From Cyclobacteriaceae bacterium (lineage in GTDB: Bacteria; Bacteroidota; Bacteroidia; Cytophagales; Cyclobacteriaceae), in assembly GCA_019694875.1 (NCBI GenBank), contig JAIBBC010000001.1, positions 558,001 through 622,000 of the forward strand: a DNA stretch of 64,000 nt. The letters are read 5' to 3'. Below are positions 17,210 through 27,231 of this stretch, piece after piece. Under the pieces are notes generated by a model. It made no database searches. It was not told the origin of the DNA and saw nothing but the letters and a program-made list of their open reading frames with translations. Position numbers and translations under genes: made by a program. Positions within the stretch are counted from its first letter, which is position 1, and each line of letters opens with the position of its first letter.

Positions 17210-20200
17210 TTGAAAAACATTCCGGAAAAACACTTTTCACTTTGCTGCATTCTTATTCTGATAGGAATTGGAATTTCCATGCCTGCGCGCGCTCAATCTG
17301 TGCTCGCTACCGGAAAGTGGTACAAGGTTGCGGTTGAGAAAAACGGAGTTTACAAAATCTCCTACAAGGCGTTCAAAAAGATGGGGTTTGATATTTCAAA
17401 AACCGATCCCCGGAAGATCAAAATTTATGGCAACGAAGGAGGTATGCTGCCGCAGCCGAATCAAACTCCGCGACCCGAAGACCTTGTTGAAAATGCCATT
17501 CTCGTGAATGGCGAAGCTGACGGGAAATTCAATTCCAACGACTTCATTCTCTTCTATGCTCAGGGTGCAGACAAATATTATTTCGATCAATCGAAAGAAG
17601 TTTTCTCGTACGAAAAAAACCTGTATGCCGACAAAAACTATTATTTCATAACCGTTGCAGAAACCAATGGCAAACGCATTGCGACAGATGCGGCCGTGCC
17701 GGGAAATTTACCGGTGATTAATTCCTTTGAGAATTTTTTCTATCATGAATTAGATGAGTACTCCGAACTTAAGTCAGGCCGTGAATGGTTTGGGGAACGA
17801 TTTGACCTGACACCGGAACTCACGCTGGATGCAGACATAAAAAATGTTGTTCCCGGTTCCACGCTCAAGTTTGTTTCAGGCGTTATGGCGAAAGCGTTCG
17901 CCACATCTTCATTTTCGGTTTCGGTTAACGGCACTCAATCATTGGTTCAAAGTGTTCCGCCCATTCCAAACGACCGGTACGCAGTGAAGGGTGCAGTGCG
18001 GAATGACACTGTTTCGATAAGCGCTGACGCTGTCTCCGCTCCGGACAAGAGCATTCAAAAAATTAAATACACCTATACGAAAGCTCCCTCGGGGCAGTCG
18101 GTGGGTTTTCTCAACTTTGTTTTGCTGCAGGCAACCCAACAACTTAAGCTTGACGGATCACAAACCATTTTCAGGTCGTCAGGCAGTCTGGTGAACCCGG
18201 CTTCACGGTTCGAGATCGCTAGTTCATCGTTAAGTGCTTCTGTTTGGGATATCAGCAATCCCTACGAGCCGATTTTAATTCCATCAACGTTTAATAATTC
18301 AACTACTTCGTTCAATGCCGTAACAAGCGTGTTGAAAGAATTTGTTGTTTTTACAACAGATGTTCCGACACCGGAGTTTGTAGGCAAGATTGAGAACCAG
18401 AATTTACACGGCTTGCCCACACCGCGTCTCCTGATTATTACCCATCCCGACTTTAAATCGGAGATCGAACGTCTCGCAGAATATCGTAATTCAAAAAACA
18501 TCTCAACGGCTGTCGTTACTACAGAACAGATTTATCATGAATTCTCCAGTGGCCGTCAGGATGTCACCGCGCTCCGCGACTTCATAAAATTTCTTTACGA
18601 TAAAAGTCCGTCAACGCTTAAAAGTGTTTTGCTCGCAGGCAAAGGATCGTATGACTACAAAAAGCGCGTAATCGATAACATAAACTTCGTTCCGGTATAT
18701 GAATCGCGTAATTCACTTCACCCGGTAGATTCATATTCGTCTGACGATTATTACGGTTTTCTGGAAAACAATGAAGGGCTGTGGAGTGAAAGTCCGGCAA
18801 TCAATCACACGATGGATATTTCCGTTGGCCGGATTCCGGTAAAAAGTGTTAAAGAAGCAAGACACGTAGTTGATAAAATTATCCGATATGAATCGGAGGC
18901 AGAATTACAGGGTTACTGGCAAAAAGAAATTGCATTTGTTGCTGACGATGGTGATGGCAATCTACATCAGGACGATGCAGATGATTTGGCTGAGTCAATT
19001 GATGAAGATCATTCGGAGTTCGATGTTTCAAAGATTTATCTCGATCAGTTTCCACAGATATCAAAGCCCGGAGGCGAAGTTTCGCCCGAAACAAACGAAG
19101 CCATCCGGCAACGGATTAATAAAGGAGCATTGATTTTTAACTACACCGGGCATGGTGGCGAACGTTTGCTCGCGCAGGAGCGAATCTTCGATGATATTAT
19201 GGTCAGCAAGCTTGAAAATGAACGTTTACCCGTTTTCGTAACAGCTACTTGTGAATTCGGAAAGGCAGACGACCCGCTGGTTATTTCAGGTGGTGAACTT
19301 TGCCTTTTGCAGGAAACCGGTGGGGCGATAGCGCTCGTTACTACCGGACGACCTGTTGAGGCCGGAACAAACTTTATTCTTAACCAGGCTTTTTACAATG
19401 CATTTTTTCAGCGCGAGGATAACAAGCCGTTAACGCTGGGAGAAATTTTCAGAAGAACAAAGAACAGCAGCGTCAGCGGAGTATCGAATCGAAACTTCTC
19501 GTTAATCGGTGATCCCGAATTGCAGCTCGCACTGCCTTCGCGGAATATCATCGTCACCGAAATCGAAACCGAAGCGGGATCATCAAACTTAAAATCCCTT
19601 TCGAAAGTAGTTGTAAAAGGAGAAGTGCGTGACGAAAATGGAGTTGACGACGATTTCAACGGAGTAATGGAAGCTGTCTTGTTCGACAAACAGGTTTCGT
19701 TTCAAACACTGGGTAATGAAAATCCACCGTTCTCGTATCAACAATGGTACAATCGCCTGTTTCGCGGCCAGGCAAAAGTTGTAAACGGGCTTTTTGAATT
19801 CAGCTTTGTTGTGCCGAAGAATATTGCTTTTCAAATCGCGGAAGGAAAAGTAAGTCTTTATGCGCGCGACTCCGTACAGCAGATTACAGCATCCGGCTAT
19901 TCAAAGAGCTTTACCATCGGCTCAAGTGAATCAAATCCCGAAGCCGATACAACGCCTCCACAAATTTCGCTGTTCGTTGGTGATACTACATTCATCGATA
20001 ACGGAATTGCAAATCCAAACACACAATTAGTTGCCAGGCTGTACGATCTGCACGGTATCAACATATCAGGTTACGGAATTGGAAACAGTTTAACGGCTGT
20101 ACTCGATGGCGAATCGTTTGTGGTAAATGACTACTACGTTGCTGATCCGAATAATCATACACGTGGTACAGTGACGTTTCCGCTAGAAAATCTTTCATCC

Positions 20201-20602
20201 GGAAAACATACACTTACATTAAAGGCATGGGATACCTATAATAACCCGGCACAATCAACTATTGAATTTACTGTAACCGATAGCGAGAGTCTGGTGATCC
20301 ATTCGTTCGGCAATTACCCGAATCCATTTCGCAGCTCAACAAAGATTACGTTTACGCACAACCGGTCGGGCGATGACCTTGCCGGAACACTTATAATTTA
20401 TGATATCACGGGCTCTATACTTAAAACCTTCGATTTCAGCGTTCCTGCGAGCAGCTATCAGGTAGAACTCCCCGAACTCATTACCGGAGTTAATTTGCCA
20501 AAAAATCAGGGCGGGGGTCTATACTTTGCGCGACTTTCACTTCGTTCTTTAACGAATGGCTCTAAAAACGAGCAGGTTACAAAACTTATTCTTTCGAATT
20601 AA
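17210..20602 (+). CDS. porU: Type IX secretion system sortase PorU
   Basis: A 1130-residue gingipain-type (C25) cysteine protease that removes the C-terminal sorting signal of T9SS cargo at the cell surface. The signal peptide runs to MPARAQS. The C25 catalytic pair is visible: H648 in NYTGHGGER and C681 in VTATCEFGKADD. The protein ends in its own sorting-type domain: FGNYPNPFRSSTKI, then an Ig-like fold, and KLILSN at the end. The start is TTG; the next ATG at 17279 would cut off the signal peptide. porV follows after 28 bp, the conserved order in Bacteroidota. Confidence 0.93.
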   Translation: MKNIPEKHFSLCCILILIGIGISMPARAQSVLATGKWYKVAVEKNGVYKISYKAFKKMGFDISKTDPRKIKIYGNEGGMLPQPNQTPRPEDLVENAILVNGEADGKFNSNDFILFYAQGADKYYFDQSKEVFSYEKNLYADKNYYFITVAETNGKRIATDAAVPGNLPVINSFENFFYHELDEYSELKSGREWFGERFDLTPELTLDADIKNVVPGSTLKFVSGVMAKAFATSSFSVSVNGTQSLVQSVPPIPNDRYAVKGAVRNDTVSISADAVSAPDKSIQKIKYTYTKAPSGQSVGFLNFVLLQATQQLKLDGSQTIFRSSGSLVNPASRFEIASSSLSASVWDISNPYEPILIPSTFNNSTTSFNAVTSVLKEFVVFTTDVPTPEFVGKIENQNLHGLPTPRLLIITHPDFKSEIERLAEYRNSKNISTAVVTTEQIYHEFSSGRQDVTALRDFIKFLYDKSPSTLKSVLLAGKGSYDYKKRVIDNINFVPVYESRNSLHPVDSYSSDDYYGFLENNEGLWSESPAINHTMDISVGRIPVKSVKEARHVVDKIIRYESEAELQGYWQKEIAFVADDGDGNLHQDDADDLAESIDEDHSEFDVSKIYLDQFPQISKPGGEVSPETNEAIRQRINKGALIFNYTGHGGERLLAQERIFDDIMVSKLENERLPVFVTATCEFGKADDPLVISGGELCLLQETGGAIALVTTGRPVEAGTNFILNQAFYNAFFQREDNKPLTLGEIFRRTKNSSVSGVSNRNFSLIGDPELQLALPSRNIIVTEIETEAGSSNLKSLSKVVVKGEVRDENGVDDDFNGVMEAVLFDKQVSFQTLGNENPPFSYQQWYNRLFRGQAKVVNGLFEFSFVVPKNIAFQIAEGKVSLYARDSVQQITASGYSKSFTIGSSESNPEADTTPPQISLFVGDTTFIDNGIANPNTQLVARLYDLHGINISGYGIGNSLTAVLDGESFVVNDYYVADPNNHTRGTVTFPLENLSSGKHTLTLKAWDTYNNPAQSTIEFTVTDSESLVIHSFGNYPNPFRSSTKITFTHNRSGDDLAGTLIIYDITGSILKTFDFSVPASSYQVELPELITGVNLPKNQGGGLYFARLSLRSLTNGSKNEQVTKLILSN

Positions 20603-20630
20603 CTATCTTTAAACCCTTGAAAAAATCCAG

Positions 20631-21791
20631 ATGAAGTTCGTTTTAATCGTAGTTGGCGTCCTTTTTTGTGCAAATGTGGCCTTAGGACAAACGATCCTTG
20701 GAGCAGACGATAAATTCCGACCGATCACCACCGCTGTTCCTTTTTTGCTGATTACTCCTGACGCGCGTCATGCTGCCCTGGGTGATGCCGGTGTAGCCAG
20801 CTCACCTGATGCAAACTCAACTTACTGGAACCCAGCGAAGCTTACCTTTATTGAAAGTCCTTACGGAGCGTCATTTGCCTATACCCCGTGGCTTGGAAAG
20901 ATCACAAACGACATGTCGATCTTTTATCTGAACGGATATTATAAGATTACACGCGAACAGACTGTTGCTCTCAGTATGAAGTATTTCGACATGGGCGATT
21001 TCTTCGCACGCAGCAACAACAATGTGGATGAGGGAACATTTCATCCGCGCGATTTCAGCTTTGATCTTACGTATTCACGCCTTCTTACCGAAAACCTGAG
21101 TGTTGGTTTATCCGGGCGGTTCATCCATTCAAATCTTCTCGGGCAGTATAACGGAAGCTCAATCATTGATGCGAAGCCGGGCAACAGCGTGGCGGCCGAC
21201 ATCGGTATCTTCTATTTCACGGAATTAAAAGGCGCCAAAACAAACACTCTTTCATTAGGTGCAGTGATCTCAAACATCGGTCCGAAGCTTTCAAATTCAA
21301 ACGACAATAACCGTAGCCCGTTACCAACAAATTTGCGCGTTGGTGGTGCTTACAAAATCGATCTTGATCCGTACAACTCATTCACATTCCTGCTTGACTT
21401 CAACAAACTGATGGTTCCGTCACCTCAATTGCAGGGCGATACGTTGATGATTATCCCGAATAAGTCGCTGATCAGCGGTATGTTCTCATCTTTTACTGAT
21501 GCCCCCGATGGCTTTTCGGAAGAAATAAAAGAGATCATCGTTAACACCGGTGTTGAATACTGGTATAACAACACCTTTGCCGGCCGTGTAGGATATTTCT
21601 CAGAAGCAAAACTGAAAGGAAACCGCAAGTACATGACTATCGGTTTGGGATTTAAGAAAAACAAATTCGCGTTCGACATCGCATATTTGGTTCCAACCAA
21701 CAAGCGCGAACACCCGCTGGCCGAAACAATCCGTTTCGGAGTTCTCTTCCAGATGCCTGCGAAAGCACGGGAAGACACTGTCACCGATTAA
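20631..21791 (+). CDS. porV: Type IX secretion system outer-membrane protein PorV
   Basis: 386 residues with signal peptide MKFVLIVVGVLFCANVALGQ. It is a FadL-like 14-strand barrel that receives cargo from the T9SS translocon and passes it to PorU. Family markers are FLLITPDARHAALGDAGVA and SPDANSTYWNPAKL near the N-terminus, then repeated barrel strands ending at ETIRFGVLFQMP. It is located 28 bp after porU and 1 bp before an M16 gene, which indicates one operon. Confidence 0.94.
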   Translation: MKFVLIVVGVLFCANVALGQTILGADDKFRPITTAVPFLLITPDARHAALGDAGVASSPDANSTYWNPAKLTFIESPYGASFAYTPWLGKITNDMSIFYLNGYYKITREQTVALSMKYFDMGDFFARSNNNVDEGTFHPRDFSFDLTYSRLLTENLSVGLSGRFIHSNLLGQYNGSSIIDAKPGNSVAADIGIFYFTELKGAKTNTLSLGAVISNIGPKLSNSNDNNRSPLPTNLRVGGAYKIDLDPYNSFTFLLDFNKLMVPSPQLQGDTLMIIPNKSLISGMFSSFTDAPDGFSEEIKEIIVNTGVEYWYNNTFAGRVGYFSEAKLKGNRKYMTIGLGFKKNKFAFDIAYLVPTNKREHPLAETIRFGVLFQMPAKAREDTVTD

Positions 21792-21792
21792 C

Positions 21793-23052
21793 ATGCTCGA
21801 CAGAACCGTTCAGCCGGCTTTTCAAAAAAGCGCTGCGTTTGATCTTATCCGGCCGGAAACAATTGCACTTAAAAATGGTATCCCGGTTATCGTTGTTCGC
21901 GGAGGCGATCAGGCCGTAGTCAAAATCGAATTCGTATTCGATGCCGGAAAATGGGATGAACCACAGCCGGGCGTTTCGTATTTCACCGCTCACCTGCTTC
22001 AAAAAGGAACGGCCTCCAGAAACAGCTATGAAATTTCGAATGAAGCAGAGAAACGCGGAATTCATTTCGAAGTCAGCCCGGGCCACGACTTCACAAGCCT
22101 TGCACTTTTCGGACTCACAAAAAATATCGGGGAGATTTTTGAGCTGACGCGCGAGATCATCACCGCTCCGGTCTTCCCGCAATATGAACTTGATCAGATG
22201 CGGGCGATCTACACGCAAAGCCTGAAAATCAACCTGGAAAAAACAAGCTATATCGCTTCGCTTGAGCTTCGAAAAAAACTCTTTGGCAGTGAACATCCTT
22301 ATGGTCGCGATGCCGGTCTTGATGAAATAAACGCCCTTGATCGTGACTGGCTGTTGAACTTTCACCGGGTACGCTTCGGGAATTTCAGAATCATCTGCTC
22401 CGGGAAAATAACGGATGAATTATTGCGTTCGCTGATTTCATATTTCGAAACGGTTGACCTTCACACTGCAGAACCAAAAACGTTCGAAGCGGCTATTACA
22501 ACAGTCTCGTCCGACTTCATCGAAAAGGAATCCAGCGTTCAATCATCGTTGCGGCTGGGCCGGAAAGCAGTAGACCGGCTTCACCCCGACTACGCTGCTG
22601 TACTCTTGCTCAACCATATCTTTGGCGGATACTTCGGCTCGCGCCTGATGAAAAATATTCGTGAAGAAAAGGGTCTGACTTACGGCATCAGTTCATCCGT
22701 TGCCGCGTTGAAACGGGCAAGCTACATCACCGTTGGAACCGATGTCAATAAAGAGAATCGTGAGATTGCGATGCAGGAGATTAAGAATGAAATGACGGCT
22801 TTGTGCGATGTTATCGTTGGAAAAAACGAACTGGAGATATCCAGAAATCATTTTATCGGTAGCCTGCAATCAGAAATTACAACTCCGTTCGCGCACGCGG
22901 ATAAAATCAAGAATCTTACTTTATTTGGCCTTCCGGCAGATTACTATCAGCAGTTGATTCACAAGATTGATGCGTTAACGGCAGCTGATCTGCAACAGGC
23001 TGCTAATACCTATCTCAGTCCACAATCATTTACCACGGTGGCAGTGGGCTAG
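21793..23052 (+). CDS. M16-family peptidase homolog, catalytic motif lost
   Basis: 419 residues with the two-domain M16 (insulinase/pitrilysin) layout. At the place of the zinc motif HxxEH the sequence reads YFTAH (residues 63-67), so the first His and the catalytic Glu are replaced. The second domain keeps the substrate-binding loop: GGYFGSRLMKNIREEKGLTYG with its Arg/Tyr pair. No signal peptide is seen. Inactive M16 subunits usually pair with an active one; none is encoded nearby. It starts 1 bp after porV, so it is probably in the porU-porV operon. Confidence 0.85.
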   Translation: MLDRTVQPAFQKSAAFDLIRPETIALKNGIPVIVVRGGDQAVVKIEFVFDAGKWDEPQPGVSYFTAHLLQKGTASRNSYEISNEAEKRGIHFEVSPGHDFTSLALFGLTKNIGEIFELTREIITAPVFPQYELDQMRAIYTQSLKINLEKTSYIASLELRKKLFGSEHPYGRDAGLDEINALDRDWLLNFHRVRFGNFRIICSGKITDELLRSLISYFETVDLHTAEPKTFEAAITTVSSDFIEKESSVQSSLRLGRKAVDRLHPDYAAVLLLNHIFGGYFGSRLMKNIREEKGLTYGISSSVAALKRASYITVGTDVNKENREIAMQEIKNEMTALCDVIVGKNELEISRNHFIGSLQSEITTPFAHADKIKNLTLFGLPADYYQQLIHKIDALTAADLQQAANTYLSPQSFTTVAVG

Positions 23053-24195
23053 TTACTGTCGGAGCAACTCGCGCGAAATAACCATCTTCTGGATTTCGGT
23101 AGTGCCCTCGTATATCTGGGTGATTTTCGCATCGCGCATTAAACGTTCAACATGATACTCTTTCACGTATCCGTATCCGCCATGAATTTGAACAGCTTCG
23201 GTCGTGACCTCCTGCGCGATTTGTGACGCAAACAGTTTAGCCTGTGCGGCAGCTTTCACAAAATCTTTGTTTTGATCTTTAAGGTAAGCCGCATTCCAAA
23301 CCAACAGACGCGCGGCATCAATTTTTGTAGCCATGTCGGCCAGCTTGAATTGAATTGCCTGATGTTGAGAAAGTTCTTTGTTGAACGCTTTACGTTCCTT
23401 TGAATATTTTAGTGCCAGTTCATAGGCGCCTGCAGCGATGCCCAAAGCCTGTGAAGCAATCCCGATTCTGCCACCGTTAAGGGTAGTCATCGCAAACGTA
23501 AAACCAAAACCCTCATCACCGATGCGGTTTGCTTTGGGCACTTTAACATCCGTAAACATTAACGAATGCGTATCCGATCCGCGAATACCCATCTTGTCTT
23601 CCTTCTTACCAACAACGAAACCCGGCATTCCTTTTTCCACGATCAGCGCGTTGATGCCCTTATGTCTTTTTTCAGCATCGGTTTGTGCTATCACAATGTA
23701 AACACTTGCGCTGTTGCCGTTGGTGATCCAGTTCTTTGTACCGTTTAACAGGTAGTAATCACCTTTATCTTCTGCAGTTGTTCGCTGACTGGTCGCGTCC
23801 GATCCTGCTTCCGGCTCTGAAAGGCAGAACGCACCGATAACTTCGCCTGTTGAAAGCTTCTTCAAATACTTTTCTTTTTGTTCCTCGGTACCAAAGCGTT
23901 CCAAACCCCAGCATACCAACGAATTGTTAACTGACATACACACGGAAGCCGATGCATCGATCTTGGAAATCTCCTCCATCGCCAGCACGTATGAGATTGA
24001 ATCCATGCCTCCGCCATTGTATTTCGGATTAACCATCATGCCCATGAAACCGAGCTCGCCCATTTTTTTGATTTGCTCAGCCGGGAATTTCTGATGGGTA
24101 TCACGTTCGATAACACCCGGGAGCAATTCGTTTTGAGCAAAATCACGTGCTGCCTGTTGTACAGCTAATTGTTCTTCGGTAAGCTGAAAGTTCAT
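23053..24195 (-). CDS. Acyl-CoA dehydrogenase
   Basis: 380 residues, the normal length for short-chain type acyl-CoA dehydrogenases. Signatures are GAFCLSEPEAGSDA, the FAD-binding WITNGNSASVYIV and the C-terminal QIHGGYGYVKEYHVERLMRDAKI. The catalytic base is the Glu of QIYEGTTEIQ near the C-terminus, the position seen in short-chain and butyryl-CoA dehydrogenases. It oxidises a fatty acyl-CoA to the 2-enoyl-CoA; the chain length is not decided here. It converges on the M16 gene without any gap, which is tight for two separate terminators. Confidence 0.93.
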   Translation of the reverse strand: MNFQLTEEQLAVQQAARDFAQNELLPGVIERDTHQKFPAEQIKKMGELGFMGMMVNPKYNGGGMDSISYVLAMEEISKIDASASVCMSVNNSLVCWGLERFGTEEQKEKYLKKLSTGEVIGAFCLSEPEAGSDATSQRTTAEDKGDYYLLNGTKNWITNGNSASVYIVIAQTDAEKRHKGINALIVEKGMPGFVVGKKEDKMGIRGSDTHSLMFTDVKVPKANRIGDEGFGFTFAMTTLNGGRIGIASQALGIAAGAYELALKYSKERKAFNKELSQHQAIQFKLADMATKIDAARLLVWNAAYLKDQNKDFVKAAAQAKLFASQIAQEVTTEAVQIHGGYGYVKEYHVERLMRDAKITQIYEGTTEIQKMVISRELLRQ

Positions 24196-24327
24196 GGGGT
24201 AAGATTAAATAGATTCTCAGGAAAAGTATAAAATTCACAGATAAGCAAAAGCCTGTTTTACTCAACTAGACGCGTTATGTGTTCTCAGAAATTTCTACTT
24301 AGATGTTGAAAAAATGACCACAAACTT

Positions 24328-25341
24328 TCATTCTTTATCTCGAAGTATTCTGTCGATGTATTCAGAGATGTTCTTTACATCAAAGGTTCCAAAATACTCT
24401 CTATTGTCAATTAACAACGTAGGTGTGTAAACGATACCAGTTCTCTTTAGTTCATTCAAGGATTCCCCAATAGCGACAGTTAATTCCTCTTTACGGCTGT
24501 GAACACAACTTCTAATCGCGGATTCATTAAGGTTAAGTTTTTGAGAAACCTCAATATAATTAATCGTGTCTGACTCGATGCTCTCAAACATCGCTTTAAA
24601 GATGTTGTAGAAACTTGCTTCACGGGATGCACATTCAGTAAACAACATTGAAAAGCTTACTGAGTCTGAAAGATGAGCAAGTTTAAAGGAAACTCTATCT
24701 TTGTACTTTTCAACAATGTCTTTGATGACAGGATATTCCTCCCTACACATAGAACAGTTAAAATCAGAAACTATTATAATTTCCACCAGGCTTTTGCTTT
24801 CATTGAGGCGGTGTGAACTAATTTTACTCAAGTCAAAAGGTGGCGGCAAAGGTTCATACAACATTACCCTTGTATGATATTTTACCTTCAATCGTTCGAT
24901 CAGGTCACGTTTCGTTTTTCGAAAAAAAACGCCTTTTAAGTGTTCTTTGGTTCGGTCAGATTTTAGATCCATTATTTTGCCGGGTGCCATAGGATCCGGT
25001 ACCCCTCTAGTTAGATCGTTTTCTTCAATCATCTGCGCCATAGCGGCATCAGAGAGCTTATCATAAACCTCTATTTTTATAAGGCTGTCAACAGAGATAT
25101 GTCTGCTGACAGCCTCCTTTTCTATGAGCTTTTGACCCAAAATTTCTTCTAGCGTATTCAATCGTATCTTGTATACTTCATACAGTTTTGCATACAAGCG
25201 GTTTTGAATTATGCCGTCCACTTCTGCTGCCGGAATTGCTTCACCGTCAATTTCAGCAATAATTTCTTCCTTCTGCGAAGAGCACTGCAGTAGTGAAATA
25301 AGAAAAACAAAAGGTGCTAGACGAAACCTGGCCACGTTCAA
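24328..25341 (-). CDS. Lipoprotein with SurA-like N-terminus and DsbA/thioredoxin-like domain
   Basis: A 337-residue lipoprotein with lipobox SLLQC (Cys20). Residues about 27-160 look like a SurA/PpiC-type N-terminal chaperone helix bundle (IIAEIDGEAIPAAEVDGIIQN). Residues about 185-335 are a DsbA-type thioredoxin fold with the active site C196-SM-C199 in DFNCSMCREEYP and the cis-proline in VYTPTLLIDN. It would act in the periplasm on disulfides. Its start lies 6 bp after the stop of the Cys-containing lipoprotein gene at 25348, so the two form an operon. The partner is plausibly its substrate, by inference only. Confidence 0.78.
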   Translation of the reverse strand: MNVARFRLAPFVFLISLLQCSSQKEEIIAEIDGEAIPAAEVDGIIQNRLYAKLYEVYKIRLNTLEEILGQKLIEKEAVSRHISVDSLIKIEVYDKLSDAAMAQMIEENDLTRGVPDPMAPGKIMDLKSDRTKEHLKGVFFRKTKRDLIERLKVKYHTRVMLYEPLPPPFDLSKISSHRLNESKSLVEIIIVSDFNCSMCREEYPVIKDIVEKYKDRVSFKLAHLSDSVSFSMLFTECASREASFYNIFKAMFESIESDTINYIEVSQKLNLNESAIRSCVHSRKEELTVAIGESLNELKRTGIVYTPTLLIDNREYFGTFDVKNISEYIDRILRDKE

Positions 25342-25347
25342 GAAAAG

Positions 25348-26238
25348 TTAAAAGTTGCCTAAGATTTTAAACGTTGTATTATTATTCCCTGACAACAAAC
25401 TCTCTCCCGAATCATCGCCATCTTGTCTTGCCCCACCATTGACCTTCCAGTAGTTCTGGTTATTGTCATCTTCGTCATCTGTATAGTAGGTGAACTTAGT
25501 TTTACCGGTTGGCGATTCGTTTGACAATATAAAAAATTGATAACCTTGGGGAGAATACGGAATCGGATCATACCCACCAGCGCTGGCGGCATAAACAAGA
25601 AAAGTAAGAGTCGTGTTAGCCCCTTGTGAGTTAATTCCTTTCTCTCCGGTCCAGCTATTGTTCGATCCCCCATCATCTTCGTTATCAAAGTAGCGTAGTA
25701 AAGTTTTGGCTGGAGCCGCACCTGGCGGATTTAATGTCCCAAGCTTTAAAACCGCATGTCTATAAATCGTTACAGGAGCCACTGGGGTACCACCGTTTGA
25801 AGCAATCCGACAAAAGAACATCTTTATGTTTTTATTTGGGGTGACTTGCCAAGGCCCACCAGCAGTTCCGGACGTGCTTGCACCATTGTCTTCACAATCC
25901 ATATAGATAGTAATTACTTCATTTGCTGCACAGCCTGCATAACCGCCTTCATTAGTTACTGTGGCATACTCGTAATCTCCAACAGCTGCTGTGCGCGCCC
26001 TATCTCTCAATGCATTCTGCGCATCTAGATCGGATTGCTTTTCAGCAAAATCGATCATCCATGCAGGGGCTTTAGTTTCAATTTTTGGAATTCTTGCAGG
26101 ACCTTCTACTTTCACAAAGCCAGCTTTGTACTGGTTTTCAATTTTCTGCAGACGGGCGGTAACATCCGTCTGATCTTCGCTGCAACTGATAAAGTACAGT
26201 GCCACCAGCACCATAGCTAAATAATTTTTCAACCTCAT
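25348..26238 (-). CDS. Lipoprotein of unknown function, Gly/Asn-rich
   Basis: A 296-residue lipoprotein with lipobox YFISC (Cys19). The N-terminal 70 residues are helical and charged; the rest is Gly/Asn/Asp-rich and beta-like, with acidic clusters (NEDDGGSNNSW, TDDEDDNNQN). It has three cysteines after the lipid-anchored one (AGCAANE, MDCEDNG, MFFCRIA). No known family is recognised. It is the first gene of a pair with the DsbA-like lipoprotein (6-bp gap), which suggests that its cysteines may need oxidation or isomerisation. Confidence 0.65.
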   Translation of the reverse strand: MRLKNYLAMVLVALYFISCSEDQTDVTARLQKIENQYKAGFVKVEGPARIPKIETKAPAWMIDFAEKQSDLDAQNALRDRARTAAVGDYEYATVTNEGGYAGCAANEVITIYMDCEDNGASTSGTAGGPWQVTPNKNIKMFFCRIASNGGTPVAPVTIYRHAVLKLGTLNPPGAAPAKTLLRYFDNEDDGGSNNSWTGEKGINSQGANTTLTFLVYAASAGGYDPIPYSPQGYQFFILSNESPTGKTKFTYYTDDEDDNNQNYWKVNGGARQDGDDSGESLLSGNNNTTFKILGNF

Positions 26239-26420
26239 AATGAATAGGGATTAGTTTTAACGAAAATAAGCAATTTTTCGAAAACTTAAATTCTTGCTCA
26301 AGAGATCGCCTTTGAGAATAATTACCCAAGCTGAAATTAAAAATCTAACCTTGGTATCTGGTTCGTAGGAGAAAAATTGGCTTACAGAATTTTAGTTACA
26401 TTTAGTAGAAGCAAGCTACT

Positions 26421-27125
26421 TTAATCTCGTCTGCCGAGGAAAATCATAACGTAGTACAGCAGCATGGTGATCGCTCCGATAGCCGCCACTACGTATGTCA
26501 TGGCAGCCCACTTAAGCGCGTCTTTCGCCATGTCATGCTCCTGGCGGGTTACAATACCACGATTATCGATCCACGCGAGTGCACGCTTGCTGGCGTCAAA
26601 TTCTACCGGAAGAGTAATCAATGCGAACAACGCGAAAACACCGTAACACGCGATGATAATCATCAATGCAAGTTCCGGGCTAAAGATACTCTTGAACGCA
26701 AAAGCACCGAACATCATCGCCAGGAATACAAAGTTGATAACCTTTGCGCTGATATTCTGAATGGGAACCATCGCCGAGCGTAGTTCAAGCATGCTGTATG
26801 CTTTTGCATGTTGCACTGCGTGACCACATTCGTGCGCGGCAACGGCCGTAGCCGCTGCATTGCGGCCGTGATAGACAGCCTCACTCAGATTAACTGTTTT
26901 ATTGGCAGGATTGTAGTGATCCGTCAGCTGCCCCTCCACGGAAATAACCTGAACGTTGCTCAGGCCATGGTCGGCAAGCATAAGTCGCGCCACCTCTGCA
27001 CCGGTTAAATTTTTGGTAAGATGAACTTCTGAATATTGTTGAAACTTGCCCTTCAGGCGTGAACTCACAATCCAGCCCACAAGCATGAAAAAACCCGTAA
27101 TTAAAAGAGGTCCGAAGCCAATCAT
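26421..27125 (-). CDS. Membrane zinc metallopeptidase (YugP-like)
   Basis: 234 residues of the neutral zinc metallopeptidase family. An N-terminal helix (LLITGFFMLVGWIVSS) is followed by a cytoplasmic-type catalytic stretch with the zinc motif HECGH in VAAHECGHAVQHAKA (about residues 97-101). Downstream are two or three membrane helices and the conserved LPVEFDASKRALAW with its third ligand region. Substrate unknown. It is separated from the flippase-like gene by 106 bp. Confidence 0.87.
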   Translation of the reverse strand: MIGFGPLLITGFFMLVGWIVSSRLKGKFQQYSEVHLTKNLTGAEVARLMLADHGLSNVQVISVEGQLTDHYNPANKTVNLSEAVYHGRNAAATAVAAHECGHAVQHAKAYSMLELRSAMVPIQNISAKVINFVFLAMMFGAFAFKSIFSPELALMIIIACYGVFALFALITLPVEFDASKRALAWIDNRGIVTRQEHDMAKDALKWAAMTYVVAAIGAITMLLYYVMIFLGRRD

Positions 27126-27231
27126 AGATTTCTAATTTTTTTCAAATCAAATATGCAAGGTTTGATCCAATTTCGAAAAACTGCCAAAACGGCAAACCTT
27201 TGTTAGTAAACGTAAATCACAGGAAAAAGAC

